Shown here: piece after piece, positions 13,081 through 23,953 of the stretch | How positions within the stretch are numbered: position 1 is the stretch's first letter | Layout: each line of letters opens with the position of its first letter | From: Calamus simplicifolius | Lineage: Eukaryota > Streptophyta > Magnoliopsida > Arecales > Arecaceae | Length of the DNA stretch: 64,000 bases | Reading direction: 5' to 3' | NCBI GenBank assembly: GCA_900491605.1 | Contig: UESW01004012.1 | Coordinates: forward strand, 721,222-785,221 | Translations under genes and position numbers: made by a program | Notes under the pieces: model-generated | Told to the model about the DNA's origin: nothing | The model's input: the letters and a program-made list of their open reading frames with translations, nothing else | Databases searched by the model: none

Positions 13081-13638
13081 ATTTTGACATGGCGTGACCC
13101 TAGTATTTGGACCCTTTCAGTAGGGGGATGCTTGTTGGTACACTATTGAGATATTGCAGGGCCGTGGGTCACATTTACAGTTACCATAGAGAGTATAAAC
13201 AGTGGGTTTACTTACATTGCATGTTTGAGTATTTGTGGAAAGTTTAAGCATGCAAATCATTTATATACTTATTGATTGTTATGCTATGATTTGACTGTAT
13301 AACGTGGCTTACTTACTGAGTGTAAGCTCACAAAATCTTACAATATTTTGTCAGAGCCACGAGGTTGAAGATGGATTGGTGGGGTGATGGATCTTCTATT
13401 AAATAAAACAAGACCATTATTTTGTTGTAACCCCAATATTACATATGTGTAGGGCTTGATGCCCAGACTTTATTATTGTGGTGTGTAAGGGTATTAGCCC
13501 AAAACTTTTAGTATTGTATTTGACTTGGTTTTATATAATGGTGTTATATGTTAAAAATTTTGTGACGCCTTGTGTGCCCGGCACGCGGCGGGTTGTCACC
13601 CTAGCCCGAATTTTGGGCCTGGGGCGTGACAGCTTTAG

Positions 13639-13650
13639 TGGTATCAGAGC
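13639..13650 (+). promoter_or_regulatory. primer binding site, initiator tRNA-Met type (copy 3)
   Basis: TGGTATCAGAGC seven bases after the LTR end, as in copy 2. Confidence 0.85.
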
Positions 13651-13654
13651 TCAG

Positions 13655-13774
13655 GTTATGACCCTAGGGACACGGACATATTGACATGATAACAGTTATG
13701 ACCCTAGGGACATGGACATATTGACATGATAACAGTTATGACCCTAGGGATATGGACATATTGACATGATAACA
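13655..13774 (+). repeat. 40-bp unit repeated three times downstream of the PBS
   Basis: Three tandem copies (13655, 13695, 13735) of a 40-bp unit starting GTTATGACCCTAGGGA. Copy 2 has about two degenerate copies at the same place (7740-7850, minus). Confidence 0.85.
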
Positions 13775-14839
13775 CGTAGAGAACATATTTTGACGACATT
13801 ATACTTAGGGAAACTTGACACTCTAGGCAAAATACTAGGATGATATGGAGACAATTATGACTTTCAAGGAATTTCATGAATTATGCTTTGGAAGCTTGAA
13901 ATTTAAAGTTTATCAAGATATTAATTGAATTACAAATTTGATAGGGATTAAGAATGAACCATCGCAAGCCAATGATATTATGTGGGCTCCCTGGCTAGTA
14001 GCCTTGATCAGTGGGGAGGTCAAGGGAGGCTTCTAGAGGTTTTAGCTCCATTAAACTTGTTGGAAATGATTCGTAGCACCTTTAAATAATATGAGAGATG
14101 AAATTTTAATTGGATATGCAATAAAAGATAGATGATATATGGAATAAACATAATAGTGGAAAATTGCAATTGATGACTAATATGACTAAGATATCATCAT
14201 TATGTTCATACTGCAATTGAGTTGATATGTGGATTTGGAGTTAGTAAATCTAAATTTGAATGTGGATGTATATAATGAATTTTTATTTGTAGAACTTACA
14301 TTGTTGATATTGTAAGTTTAAGATTATGAGCTAATCTGCCGGTTATAGGGATGATTAATATTGATGATATTTTAAGAATGAATAGTTAATTACATGTTTT
14401 GATCAATCACAATTGAGTACTTTCTGAATTTGAGTCTGGATGGATAAGTATATATATAGTGAATTTTACTAAGAGAACTTTTATTATGGATATTGCATGT
14501 TCAAAACTGATTGTTAATTTGCTAGATGTGGAGATGGTAGATACTGATGCTAATGAAATAGTTGACTGCATATTACATCATGATGGATTATTTAGGAAGA
14601 ATATAAAATTTTAAATTCTGAGATAATTACTGTTTAAGTATTGAGAGCAGTAGACTATATTAATCTTTAGAACTGATTTTGGCTATAAATGATCAAATAT
14701 TTTGATGGTAGAAAGTGAAAGATTTTAGCAGTAATAAGAATAAGATAAATTTCACTAATAAGAATTTCATGGGAATTTTCATCTGTTAATAGATTTCTAA
14801 ATCAAGATATCTATTCATTAAATTATCGTGTATACTTAT

Positions 14840-16373
14840 TGATATGACTGATCCCAACGCCGTCAGGAAAGGTAACGGCAGTCATCGTCATCCCCTCACC
14901 CCCAGCACCCCCTCGGGGTCGGGGGTAGGGTCATCATCCCTTAACCCCGGGGCCCCCACCGGTCCTAGGGTACATCGTCATTTCCCTCACCCCCGGCACC
15001 CCTTCGGGGTCGGGGGTAGGGTCATCCCTTAACCCCGGGGCCCCCACCGGTCCCGGGGTACATCGTCATTTCCCTCACCCCCGGCACCCCCTCGGGGTCG
15101 GGGGTAGGGTCATCATCCCTTAACCCCGGGGCCCCCACCGGTCCCGGGGTACATCGTCATTTCCCTCACCCCCGGCACCCCCTCGGGGTCGGGGTAGGGT
15201 CATCATCCCTTAACCCCGGGCCCCCGCCGGTCCTGGGTACATCGTCATTTCCCTCACCCCCGGCACCCCCTCGGGGTCGGGGGTAGGGTCATCATCCCTT
15301 AACCCCAGGGCCCCCACCGGTCCCGGGGTACATCGTCATTTCCCTCACCCCCGGCACCCCCTCGGGGTCGGGGGTAGGGTCATCATCCCTTAACCCCGGG
15401 GCCCCCACCGGTCCCGGGGTACATCGTCATTTCCCTCACCCCCGGCACCCCCTCGGGGTCGGGGTAGGGTCATCATCCCTTAACCCCGGGGCCCCCACCG
15501 ATCCCGGGGTACATCGTCATTTCCCTCACCCCCGGCACCCCCTCGGGGTCGGGGGTAGGGTCATCATTCCTTAACCCCGGGGCCCCCACCGGTCCTGGGG
15601 TACATCGTCATTTCCCTCACCCCCGGCACCCCTCGGGGTCGGGGGTAGGGTCATCATCCCTTAACCCCGGGGCCCCCACCGGTCCCGGGGTACATCGTCA
15701 TCCCCTCACCCCCTCGGGGTCGGGGATCATCTGCGACCAACATGCGACAGTTGCCAAGAAAGCGGCAACCTTCAGGTTGCACGGTGCTCGCATGTAATCT
15801 TCGGTACATGACCATACCTTGCCGCGGCATGCCGTTCGGTACTTCCGTGATTGTGCCCTGTTACGGAGGGCCATGCCTCATAACAAGGTTTGGCGCGTTG
15901 CATGCCCCTGTGTATGACCATATCTTGCTACGGCGTACGGCATGCTACTACTTGCAGCTGTACTCCATCCCATCAGCCGGCGGCGCACACTGCATACCTT
16001 CGCGACCGCCGGACACGTGTGATATCACATCAACAGGAAGTACGAGGGACGTCTCCGGCACATGTAGCTGCGGTACGAAAGTAATCTCCCCTAGACGAAA
16101 GGTGGGGCGTGAGGACAATGATAAAAGGAAGGGAATGCGCGGTAAGTGGGATCCGAACTCTGGTTTTTCTGGGCTTTCTTCCTCCCTGCAAAAACCCTAA
16201 CTGCTTCAGCTTCTTTTCGCTGGAGTGGTTCCTTGTCTGAACCCAAGCCACTAACTTGATCGTCGGAGGGTCCCCACCGGTGCCACCGGTCCCCGGAGAC
16301 TTTTCTTGCAGGATTTCCCGGAGCGAGACGTCCGTCTTCCCCGACGTTCGAAGGAGGTGACTTGGCGTCATCA
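14840..16373 (+). repeat. 5' LTR of TAT element 1
   Basis: Starts TGATATGACTGATCCC and ends TTGGCGTCATCA, 1534 bp. The first 890 bp are a 90-bp tandem array; the rest is a unique U3/R/U5 part with a weak TATA-like GATAAAAGG at 16120. The 3' LTR is longer (1805 bp) and clearly diverged. Open frames in the unique part (15742-16200, 16030-16371) have no recognised domain. Confidence 0.88.
14880..15730. repeat. 90-bp tandem array in 5' LTR
   Basis: About nine to ten GC-rich units of 90-91 bp, each with GGCACCCCCTCGGGGTCGGG, a small inverted repeat. Units in this LTR share CATCCCTTAACC and GGTACATCGTCATTTCC, which differ from the units of the 3' LTR. Confidence 0.92.
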
Positions 16374-16375
16374 GA

Positions 16376-16394
16376 TTGGCGCGCGAGGAAGGGG
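16376..16394 (+). promoter_or_regulatory. primer binding site of TAT element 1
   Basis: TTGGCGCGCGAGGAAGGGG begins two bases after the LTR end. The equivalent site in element 2 (62094) reads TTGGCATGCCAGGAAGGGGG. The priming tRNA is not assigned here. Confidence 0.7.
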
Positions 16395-16461
16395 GAGTGC
16401 AAGAAAGACATCGAACCAGCGGCCTTCTTCTTCTTTCTCTTGTCTTCGCGACTTTGAAGCC

Positions 16462-18233
16462 ATGGTGACTACTCGAACAAAGGGAGCTTCAGCCGGTCGC
16501 ACTGGGGGGCAGCGCTGCGGGGCTGGTCCACCCGCGATCCCCCGCGGCTCTTGTTTCCTGTTTCCCAGAGCCTCTGAATCTCCAGGGGGCAGGGCCTTCT
16601 GCTCCGCAGAATGACGCCCCCGCGTCCGCTTCACAGCCACTTCAAGAAGATCGATTCGCTGCCCTGGCCACCCAGGTCTAGTCGCTGGTGGCGGTGGTCA
16701 AAGACATGCAGCAGCAGCAGCAAGCGGCCTTGCGGCAACCAGAGCCGAACCCATCTATCCCTGGAGTGATGCAGCCTAGCCAGCACTCCTCTCGCCGGAG
16801 GTCGCCAGTCCCTGCAGAGCATCATCGCCGATCCCCAGCCAAGCCGCATCACCGCGAGGCGTCCAAAAGGCCCCGGTCTCCCTCTCGCCACGCCAGCGTC
16901 TCTCCTAGGAGGCGGCACGGAAAGGAGGCGGAGCGCACGCGCCGGCATCGCCGCCCCCGCTCTTCCTCTGAGTCTTCGGGGGAGGGCTCCTTTGATGGCC
17001 GGATGCCTCGTCGAGCTGAGCGACGACTTGAGGAGTGCAACCAGAGGCTGGAGGAGCTCAGCCGTCGGATCACTCACCTGCCGGAGACTGATTATGACAG
17101 TCGGCCTCCTTTGTCTCGCCGCATCATGGAGGAGCCTATCTCTACCAGGTTCCGCCTTCCTCAACTGGACCCATACGACGGGACCACGGACCCCCTAGAC
17201 CATTTAGAGAGCTATAAGGTGCTTATGCAAGTTCAGGGGGCGACTGACTCGCTCATGTGTGTTGCTTTCCGGCTACCTTGAAAAAAGCTGCCCGGGCCTG
17301 GTATTCACGTCTGCCGCCGCGGAGCATCGATTCCTTTCGTCAATTGGAGAGGGCTTTTCTGGCCCACTTTGACGCCTGCCGGAAGATCCCAGAGTGGCCG
17401 ACAGTCTGTTCGCCGTCCAGCAGAAGAATGGCGAGTCTCTGCGAGACTACGTCGCCCGGTTCAAGGAGGCCGCCTTGGAAGTCTACAACCTGGAGGACTC
17501 GGTGGCAACCCTGGCTTTGAAGCGGGGGCTTCGCCCTTCTCGCTTCGCATACTCCCTGGACAAAAAGCCGCCGGGTTCCTACTCCGAACTTCTGATCCGC
17601 GCCCAGAAATACATCCGGGCGGACGAAGCTGACTTTTCCCGACGTGAAGCCGGCGGGAGTATACCCCGGAAGCCAACCCAGCCAGAACCTGTGGAAGCCC
17701 GCCCCAGGAGGCCCGAGCCTCCTGGCCGACCAGACAACCATCCTCGACCCCCTGCACCGAGAGACGGGCCCTACACTCCGTTGCTCGCTCCAATATCCCA
17801 GATCCTACTCGAGATCGAGGGGGAGCCCTATCTGCAACGCCCTCCTCCCATCAACCCGAAAATCCCCAGGAACAAAAATCTCTACTGTCGCTACCACCGG
17901 GACCATGGTCATAACACCGACGACTGCCGACAGCTGAAGAAAGCCATTGAAGATCTCATTCAACAAGGCCACCTGAGGAAGTTCGTCCAAAGGAACAACC
18001 CAGGAGCTCCCGGCCCGTCAGCGCCTGCACCGCCGGTGATTGATAACGCCCCGACGGAGAAGACAGTAGCGATGATTTCCTGGGGGGCAGGAGGCCCGCC
18101 GAAGAGACCGAGGGGGGAGGGAGGAGTGGAGGCTATAATTCCTTTTTTCGAAGAGGACTTGGAGGGAGTTGTAAATAAAGATAATGATAGCGTCGTCGTA
18201 TCCATGACGATTGCTAAACATCCTGTAAAATGA
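16462..18233 (+). pseudogene. gag: gag of TAT element 1 (frameshifted)
   Basis: The start is chosen at the ATG following GAAGCC, about 90 bases after the LTR. The frame is broken near 16610, has a TAG near 16678, breaks again near 17280 and near 17390, and ends at TGA 18231-18233. Recognisable parts are a glutamine and arginine/serine rich N-terminal half, the capsid-like block FRLPQLDPYDGTTDP at about 17150, AWYSRLPPRSIDSF at about 17300, and a C-terminal zinc-knuckle-like CRYHRDHGHNTDDC at about 17890, all typical of TAT gag. It would form the particle and bind RNA. The terminal TGA stands where an Arg codon is expected. Confidence 0.85.
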
Positions 18234-18720
18234 ATCTTAGTGACAGTGGAAGCTCCGTAGATGTTTTGAACTACGACGCCTTTGTTCGTATGAATTTGTC
18301 GCATGATCTGCTTCGGCCTGTCGCCACGCCTTTGATGGGGTTCACAGGAGATTCTGTGAGGGTCGAGGGGGAAGTTACTCTTCCTGTAACAGTTGGAACA
18401 GCTCCGTGCCAGAGCACTGTCTTTATAAAATTCTTGGTAGTCCGTGTGCCCCTGGCGTACAACGCGATTCTTGGGAGGCCGGGCTCAACCTCTTGGATGC
18501 CGTCATTTCCACCAAGCGGCTCCTGGTGAGGTTTCCAACCGCCAGCGGAATCGGCGAGATGCGAGGAGAGCGGGACCTGCCGGCGCCATGCTATCACTTG
18601 GCCCCCAGTCCCCAGGGGGCAGCGCTTGCACCACTATCAGCATCGACATCAGAGACCCTTGACCCACGAGACTTGGAGAGGAGGGGGAACCGGCCGAACA
18701 GCTGCTCACTTTCCCCCTCG
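18230..18720 (+). pseudogene. aspartic protease region of TAT element 1 (broken)
   Basis: The active-site motif DSGSSVDVL is at about 18240, followed by NAILGRPG near 18470, the usual C-terminal landmark of retroviral-type proteases. One base is missing just before the active site and the frame shifts again near 18483 and 18685, so gag, protease and RT no longer join. The intact enzyme would cleave the polyprotein. The linker to RT still shows the residues RDLERRG. Confidence 0.82.
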
Positions 18721-18731
18721 GGAAGGACCCC

Positions 18732-19700
18732 ATGCAGACGATCCGCGTCGGAGCCTCGCTCCCGGACGAAGCTCGCGGCTGGCTCTTAGCCTTTCTGCGA
18801 GCTAATGCCGACGTCTTCGCATGGTCAGCATCCGACATGCCCGGGATCCCAGAGGAGGTGATCGCACATCAGCTCAACATCCGGCCGGAGTGCCGGCCTA
18901 TCAGGCAGAAGAAAAGGAGTTTTGCCCCGGACCGACAGAAGGCTGTTGATGAGGAGGTGCGGAAGTTGTTGGCGGCTGGTCACATCCGCGAGGTGCACTA
19001 CCCCGACTGGTTGGCGAATGTCGTGATGGTTCGGAAGGCTAGTGGAAGCTGGAGAATGTGCGTGGACTTCACCGACCTCAATAAGGCGTGCCCCAAAGAC
19101 AGCTTTCCGCTCCCCCGAATCGACCAGCTGGTGGACGCCACCTCCGGACACGGGACGCTCAGTTTCATGGATGCATTTTCGGGGTATAATCAAATCAAGA
19201 TGAGCTCAGCAGACGAAGAAGCAACCTCCTTTGTCACAGAGAGGGGGATCTACTGTTACAGGGTGATGCCTTTCGGATTGAAAAACGCCGGGCCACTTAC
19301 CAAAGACTAATGAACAAGGTTTTTGAGAATCAATTGGGGCGCAACATGGAGGTATATGTGGATGACATGCTGACCAAGAGTGCCCATGCAGAAGACCATG
19401 TAGCAGATCTTGAGGAGACTTTCAGCAACCTGCGTCGGTACCGGATGAAACTCAACCCTCACAAATGCGCCTTCGGAGTAGCGGCTGGCAAGTTCCTGGG
19501 GTTCATGGTGACCCAGCGCGGGATCGAGGCCAACCCCGACAAGATCAGAGCCATCCTGGAGATGCGGCCTCCGGTCAGCAAGAAGGAGGTGCAGCGCCTG
19601 ACAGGGAGGGTGGCAGCCTTGAGTCGTTTCATGTCAAGGTTGGCGGAGAGGTGCCTACCCTTTTTCAAGGCGCTGCGCAAGATCAACGGCTTCGAATGGA
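18732..19700 (+). pseudogene. reverse transcriptase of TAT element 1 (one frameshift)
   Basis: RT blocks in order: VRKASGSWRMCVDFTDLNKA at about 19030, FMDAFSGYNQI at 19166, VMPFGLKNAG at 19262, and the catalytic YVDD at 19353-19364. One G is missing near 19290 (in the alanine/threonine codons after KNAG), which moves the frame and ends the first part at 19310. The enzyme would copy the element's RNA into DNA. Apart from this change the core motifs are intact. Confidence 0.9.
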
Positions 19701-20130
19701 CGAAAGAGTGCCAGGGCTCCTTTGAAGACTTGAAGCAGTTTCTCTCTACTCCTCCGCTACTGTCCAAGCCTGAAAATGGAGAGGAGCTCTTTTTATATCT
19801 GGCCGCCTCCCCCGAGGCTGTTAGCTCCGTGCTTGTGCGCACGGATACCGGCGGAGCCCAGAAGCCCATCTATTATACCAGCAAGGTGCTCCATGATGCT
19901 GAGACCAGGTATTCAAAAACCGAGAAGATTATCTCGCCTTGGTGGTTTCTGCTCAGCGCCTTCGGCCTTACTTTCAAGCCCATCCCATCGTGGCGCTCAC
20001 GGACCAGCCTCTGCGATCTATTCTGTCTCGCCCCGACACCTCCGGCCGGCTGGCTAAATGGGCCATCAAGCTAAGTGAGTTCGACCTGTCCTTCCGACCA
20101 AGACCAGCCATGAAGTCCCAGGTGTTGGCG
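19701..20130 (+). pseudogene. first RNase H domain of TAT element 1 (frameshifted)
   Basis: Follows RT directly. Landmarks are FLYLAASPEAVSSVLV at about 19788, PIYYTSKVLHDAETRYSKTE at about 19865, then a frameshift near 19935 and LTDQPLRSILSRPDTSGRL at about 20000. The order is that of the gypsy RNase H, which degrades RNA in RNA/DNA hybrids. Confidence 0.82.
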
Positions 20131-20223
20131 GATTTCTTAGTTGAGTGCTCCTGGACGGAGAGGGACGTGGAGGAGGAGCGACTGGAGAAGCCGAGGGATT
20201 CTCCTTCACCTGGAGAGACGGAG

Positions 20224-20620
20224 GACTGGATCCTGCACGTGGATGGAGCGGCGAACTCTCAAGGGAGTGGAGCCGACTCATTCTCGCAAGCCCGGAGGGA
20301 GACGTCGTGGAGTACGCTCTCAGATTCCAGTTCCCGGCGACCAATAACCAGGCGGAGTACGAAGCCTGCTGGCGGGGATGAGGCTAGCCAAGGAGCTGGG
20401 CGCGGGCGCTTAAGGGCCTTCACGGACTCTCAACTCATTTCTGGACAAGTCGCCGGGGAGTACGAGGCTAGGGACCCACCATGTCCCGCTACTTGAGCAA
20501 GGTGCAGTCCCAGGCGTCTCATTTCTCTTATTTTCGTGTCAGCTATATCCCCCGTGCGGAGAATGCCAGGGCTGACGCGCTGTCTCGTTTGGCCACTTCG
20601 GTCGACGGGACGTTGGGAAG
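20224..20620 (+). pseudogene. second (archaeal-type) RNase H domain of TAT element 1
   Basis: Starts WILHVDGAANSQGSGA at about 20227, passes through NNQAEYEA near 20345 and FTDSQLISGQVAGEYEA near 20420, and ends RAENARADALSRLA near 20560. The D, E and D positions of the catalytic set are visible. At least three frame changes occur (near 20275, 20365 and 20480). An additional RNase H of this kind between the first RNase H and the integrase is a hallmark of TAT elements. Confidence 0.82.
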
Positions 20621-21923
20621 AACGTACGTGGAGCACCTACAAGTCCCGAGCTTCGAGGCCGCGGATGAAGCATTGCCGGTGCAGCAGGAGCCCTCCTGGA
20701 TGGACCCCTATGTTCGGTACTTGACTGACGGCACCTCCCGGAGGACCCCGCTGAGGCCAAGCTGCTCAAACGAAGGGCCCCGAGGTTCTTGATGATGGAC
20801 GGGAAGCTTTATCGGAGATCCTTCTCATATCCGGTCCTTAGTGTGTGGGGCCAGCAGAATCAGATTACATCCTAGGGAGATCCACGAGGGTGTATGTGGG
20901 AGTCACCTGGGGGGCAGAGCCCTAGCATACAAGGCCCTACGCCAAGGGTATTTCTGGTTGACAATGAAGGAGGACGCGTCCGAGCTTGTCAAGAAGTGTG
21001 ATAGCTGCCAGCGTCATGCCAATATTCAGCGGCAGCCCACTCTCGCCTAACTCCTCTGGTGGCACCCTGGCCTTTCGCCCAGTGGGGTATGGATATCTTA
21101 GGTCCATTTCCCCCGGCCTCTGGGCAGCGGAAGTTTCTCCTGGTGGCAGTGGATCACTTCACCAAGTGGGTTGAAGCTGAGGCTCTGGCCAAAATTACCG
21201 AGAGTAAAGTGAGATCTTTCTTCTGGAAGTCAGTCATATGTCGATTTGGGCTGCCACGCACTCTAGTCACTGATAACGGCCGGCAGTTTGACAACGCACC
21301 TTTCCGGGAGTTCTGCTCCGAGCTGGGCATCTGTCAGAGGTTCACCTCCGTCGGGCATCCTCAAACCAACGGGGCAGCGAAAGTGACTAACCGGATCATC
21401 CTCCAGGGGCTAAAGACTCGACTGGATGGCTGCAAGGGACGATGGGTAGAAGAACTCTCCAACGTACTGTGGGCCTATCATACAACGCCTCGAGCCCCCA
21501 CTGGCGAAACGCCGTTCAGCCTAGTTTTTGGCTCTGAGGCTGTCATCCCTGTGGAGATTGGGGCACCCAGCCCCCGGGTGGAGGCTTATAGTGAAGAAGG
21601 TAACCCTGACCAATTGCGAGCCAACCTCGACCTGGTGGAGGAAGTGCGGGACAGAGCGCGGCTTCGAATGGCAGCCTATCGGCAGCGGGCTGCGAAATAC
21701 TACAATGCACGTGTGCGCCCCCGGACGTTCCTACCAGGAGATCTAGTCCTCCGACGGCAGAGATCTTAAAGCCAACTGAGGGAGGCAAGCTGGCCCCTAA
21801 CTGGGAGGGCCTTACCGGATCACCGAGACGCTCCACCACGGGGCTTATAAAGTTGAAGACCTTGACGGGACACCACTTCCTAGGACGTGGAATGCGGATA
21901 ACCTCCGCCGGTATTACCAGTAA
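20621..21923 (+). pseudogene. integrase of TAT element 1 (broken, catalytic Glu replaced)
   Basis: The N-terminal HHCC zinc finger is seen as HEGVCGSH near 20880 and CDSCQRHA near 20998; a TAA follows at about 21048. The catalytic core has Asp at 21092-21094 (in GMDILG) and Asp at 21272-21274 (in VTDNGRQF). The expected Glu is a Lys codon AAA at 21380-21382 (NGAAKVTNR), a single G-to-A change that should abolish strand transfer. After a stop at 21767 the C-terminal end is still readable in another frame to NLRRYYQ and TAA at 21921-21923. A bromodomain or chromodomain is not seen. Confidence 0.88.
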
Positions 21924-22020
21924 TGTATCCCTCCTTTCGCATTAAACATCATCTCCATGTTTGTTTGGGTGCTCACCCCTTATTCAATGCTAACAAGATT
22001 CAATTCTAGTTATCTGAATC

Positions 22021-23500
22021 TTCTCAAAGCCCTGCACCAGCCAGGCATAAAGCCCAGTGTACCACTGGCAGAGCAATGTACCACTGGCTCTCAACAACAA
22101 AGCCCGGTACCCCGTCGGCACCAAAGCCCTGCACCAGCCAGGCATAAAGCTCAGTGTACCACTGGCAGAGCAGTGTACCACTGGCTCTCAACAACAAAAG
22201 CCCGGCGCCCCGTCGGCACCAAAGCCCTGCACCAGCCAGGCATAAAGCCCAGTGTACCACTGGCAGAGCAGTGTGCCACTGGCTCTCAACAACAAAAGCC
22301 CGGCACCCCGTCCCCCCAAAGCCCTGCACCAGCCAGGCATAAAGCCCAGTGTACCACTGGCTCTCTCAACAACAAAAGCCCTGCACTCCGTCGGCACCAA
22401 AGCCCTGCACCAGCCAGGCATAAAGCCCAGTGTACCACTGGCAGAGCAGTGTACCACTGGCTCTCAACAACAAAAGCCCAGCGCCCCGTCGGCACCAAAG
22501 CCCTGCACCAGCCAGGCATAAAGCCCAGTGTACCACTGGCAGAGCAGTGTGCCACTGGCTCTCAACAACAAAAGCCCGGCACCCCGTCGGCACCAAAGCC
22601 CTGCACCAGCCAGGCATAAAGCCCAGTGTACCACTGGCAGAGCAGTGTACCACTGGCTCTCAACAACAAAGCCCGGCACCCCATCGGCACCAAAGCCCTG
22701 CACCAGCCAAGCATAAAGCCCAGTGTACCACTGGCAGAGCAGTGTACCACTGGCTCTCAACAACAAAAGCCCGGCGCCCCCATCGGCACCAAAGCCCTGC
22801 ACCAGCCAGGCATAAAGCCCAGTGTACCACTGGCAGAGCAGTGTGCCACTGGCTCTCAACAACAAAAGCCCGGCACCCCATCGGCACCAAAGCCCGGCAC
22901 CAGCCAGGCATAAAGCCCAGTGTACCACTGGCAGAGCAGTGTACCACTGGCTCTCAACAACAAAAGCCCGGCACCCCGTCGGCACCAAAGCCCTGCACCA
23001 GCCAGGCATAAAGCCCAGTGTACCACTGGCAGAGCAGTGTACCACTGGCTCTCAACAACAAAAGCCCGGCGCCCGTCGGCACCAAAGCCCTGCACCAGCC
23101 AGGCATAAAGCCCAGTGTACCACTGGCAGAGCAGTGTGCCACTGGCTCTCAACAACAAAAGCCCGGCACCCCGTCGGCACCAAAGCCCTGCACCAGCTAG
23201 GCATAAAGCCCAGTGTACCACTGGCAGAGCAGTGTACCACTGGCTCTCAACAACAAAAGTCCGGCACCCATCGGCACCAAAGCCCTGCACCAGCCAGGCA
23301 TAAAGCCCAGTGTACCACTAGCAGAGCAGTGTACCACTGGCTCTCAACAACAAAAGCCCGGCACCCCGTCGGCACCAAAGCCCTGCACCAGCCAGGCATA
23401 AAGCCCAGTGTACCACTGGCAGAGCGGTGTACCACCAGCCTCAACAACAAAAGCCCGGCACCCCGTCGGCACTCAAGGCCCTGTGCCAATCAGGCATAAA
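22021..23500. repeat. 98-bp tandem array downstream of pol
   Basis: Fifteen units of 97-98 bp with the core AAAGCCCTGCACCAGCCAGG and GTACCACTGGCAGAGCAGTG; one unit near 22350 is shortened and the last is degenerate. Long open frames on both strands arise because the unit lacks stops in several frames; none is a gene. Tandem arrays at this place are common in TAT elements and may seed satellite DNA. Confidence 0.95.
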
Positions 23501-23953
23501 ACCCGGCTAACCACTGGCGGAGCAGTGCACCAACGATTCTTCACAGCCAAGACCCGACACCCTACCGGTCAAAACAAAGCTAAGTCCCACGGACATCAAG
23601 CTGCGCGCCAGACTGACACCAGGTCCAATACTTGACCGGGCATTAGCCTATAGCTCCGAGGGAGCCTACCGGCCTAATCCCCGATCAGCGGTGCCCCCGC
23701 TCCCAAGATTCGACCCTACCTAACTCTAATCCACGGGTCCATGTAACTAAGGCGGAGTGGCGCAGGTGGGAAGGTGTCCCTCGGAATCATCGAGATAAAC
23801 AAGAATCGTGGGGCCACGCATCAATTGATGAGGTTAACAATAATACGAAGATCATCGTGAAAAGTATTTTTTCATTAACTAGGAACTACAAAACCCCGAC
23901 GTAGTCGGTCTTACAAAAGAAAAGAAAAGAAAAGCAAAGTCGCGGACGCAGAC
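23501..23953. other. non-coding stretch between 98-bp array and antisense gene
   Basis: No frame of note. Includes an AAAAGAAAAG run at about 23916-23936. It lies just past the stop of the antisense gene and may hold its 3' untranslated region; no clear minus-strand AATAAA signal was found. Confidence 0.5.

Larger units (their letters stand above)
11052..13631 (+). repeat. 5' LTR of LARD-like copy 3
   Basis: Begins TGTAACCCCCGAG and ends GGGGCGTGACA, followed by a seven-base spacer and the primer binding site. Length 2580 bp. Same internal plan as the other LTRs, with the AG tract at 11283-11460 and a TATA-like TTAAATAAAG near 11214. Open frames at 11406-11819 and neighbours derive from GGCCGG-rich sequence and are not treated as genes. 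Confidence 0.85.
13632..14839 (+). mobile_element. 5' internal part of LARD-like copy 3, cut by TAT element 1
   Basis: Matches the reverse complement of about 6690-7860 in copy 2 up to ATACTTAT and then stops where the TAT LTR begins. No coding frame. The remainder of copy 3, including its 3' LTR, is not found on the far side of the TAT element. Confidence 0.8.

Noticed and set aside
15742..16411. Open frames on both strands in the unique part of the TAT LTR
   Set aside because: They overlap each other, differ between the two LTRs and have no domain; treated as LTR sequence.
22024..23489. Many 60-225 codon open frames on both strands
   Set aside because: All are translations of the 98-bp tandem repeat in different frames; the periodic protein has no domain and no start context.
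22021..23500. CRISPR-like array
   Set aside because: Units are 98 bp directly abutting repeats without unique spacers, in a eukaryotic retrotransposon; not a CRISPR.
23747..23830. tRNA-like GGCGGAGTGGCGCAGGTGGG segment
   Set aside because: The start looks like a tRNA A-box region but no matching acceptor stem, anticodon arm or T-loop (GGTTCGAAT type) follows.
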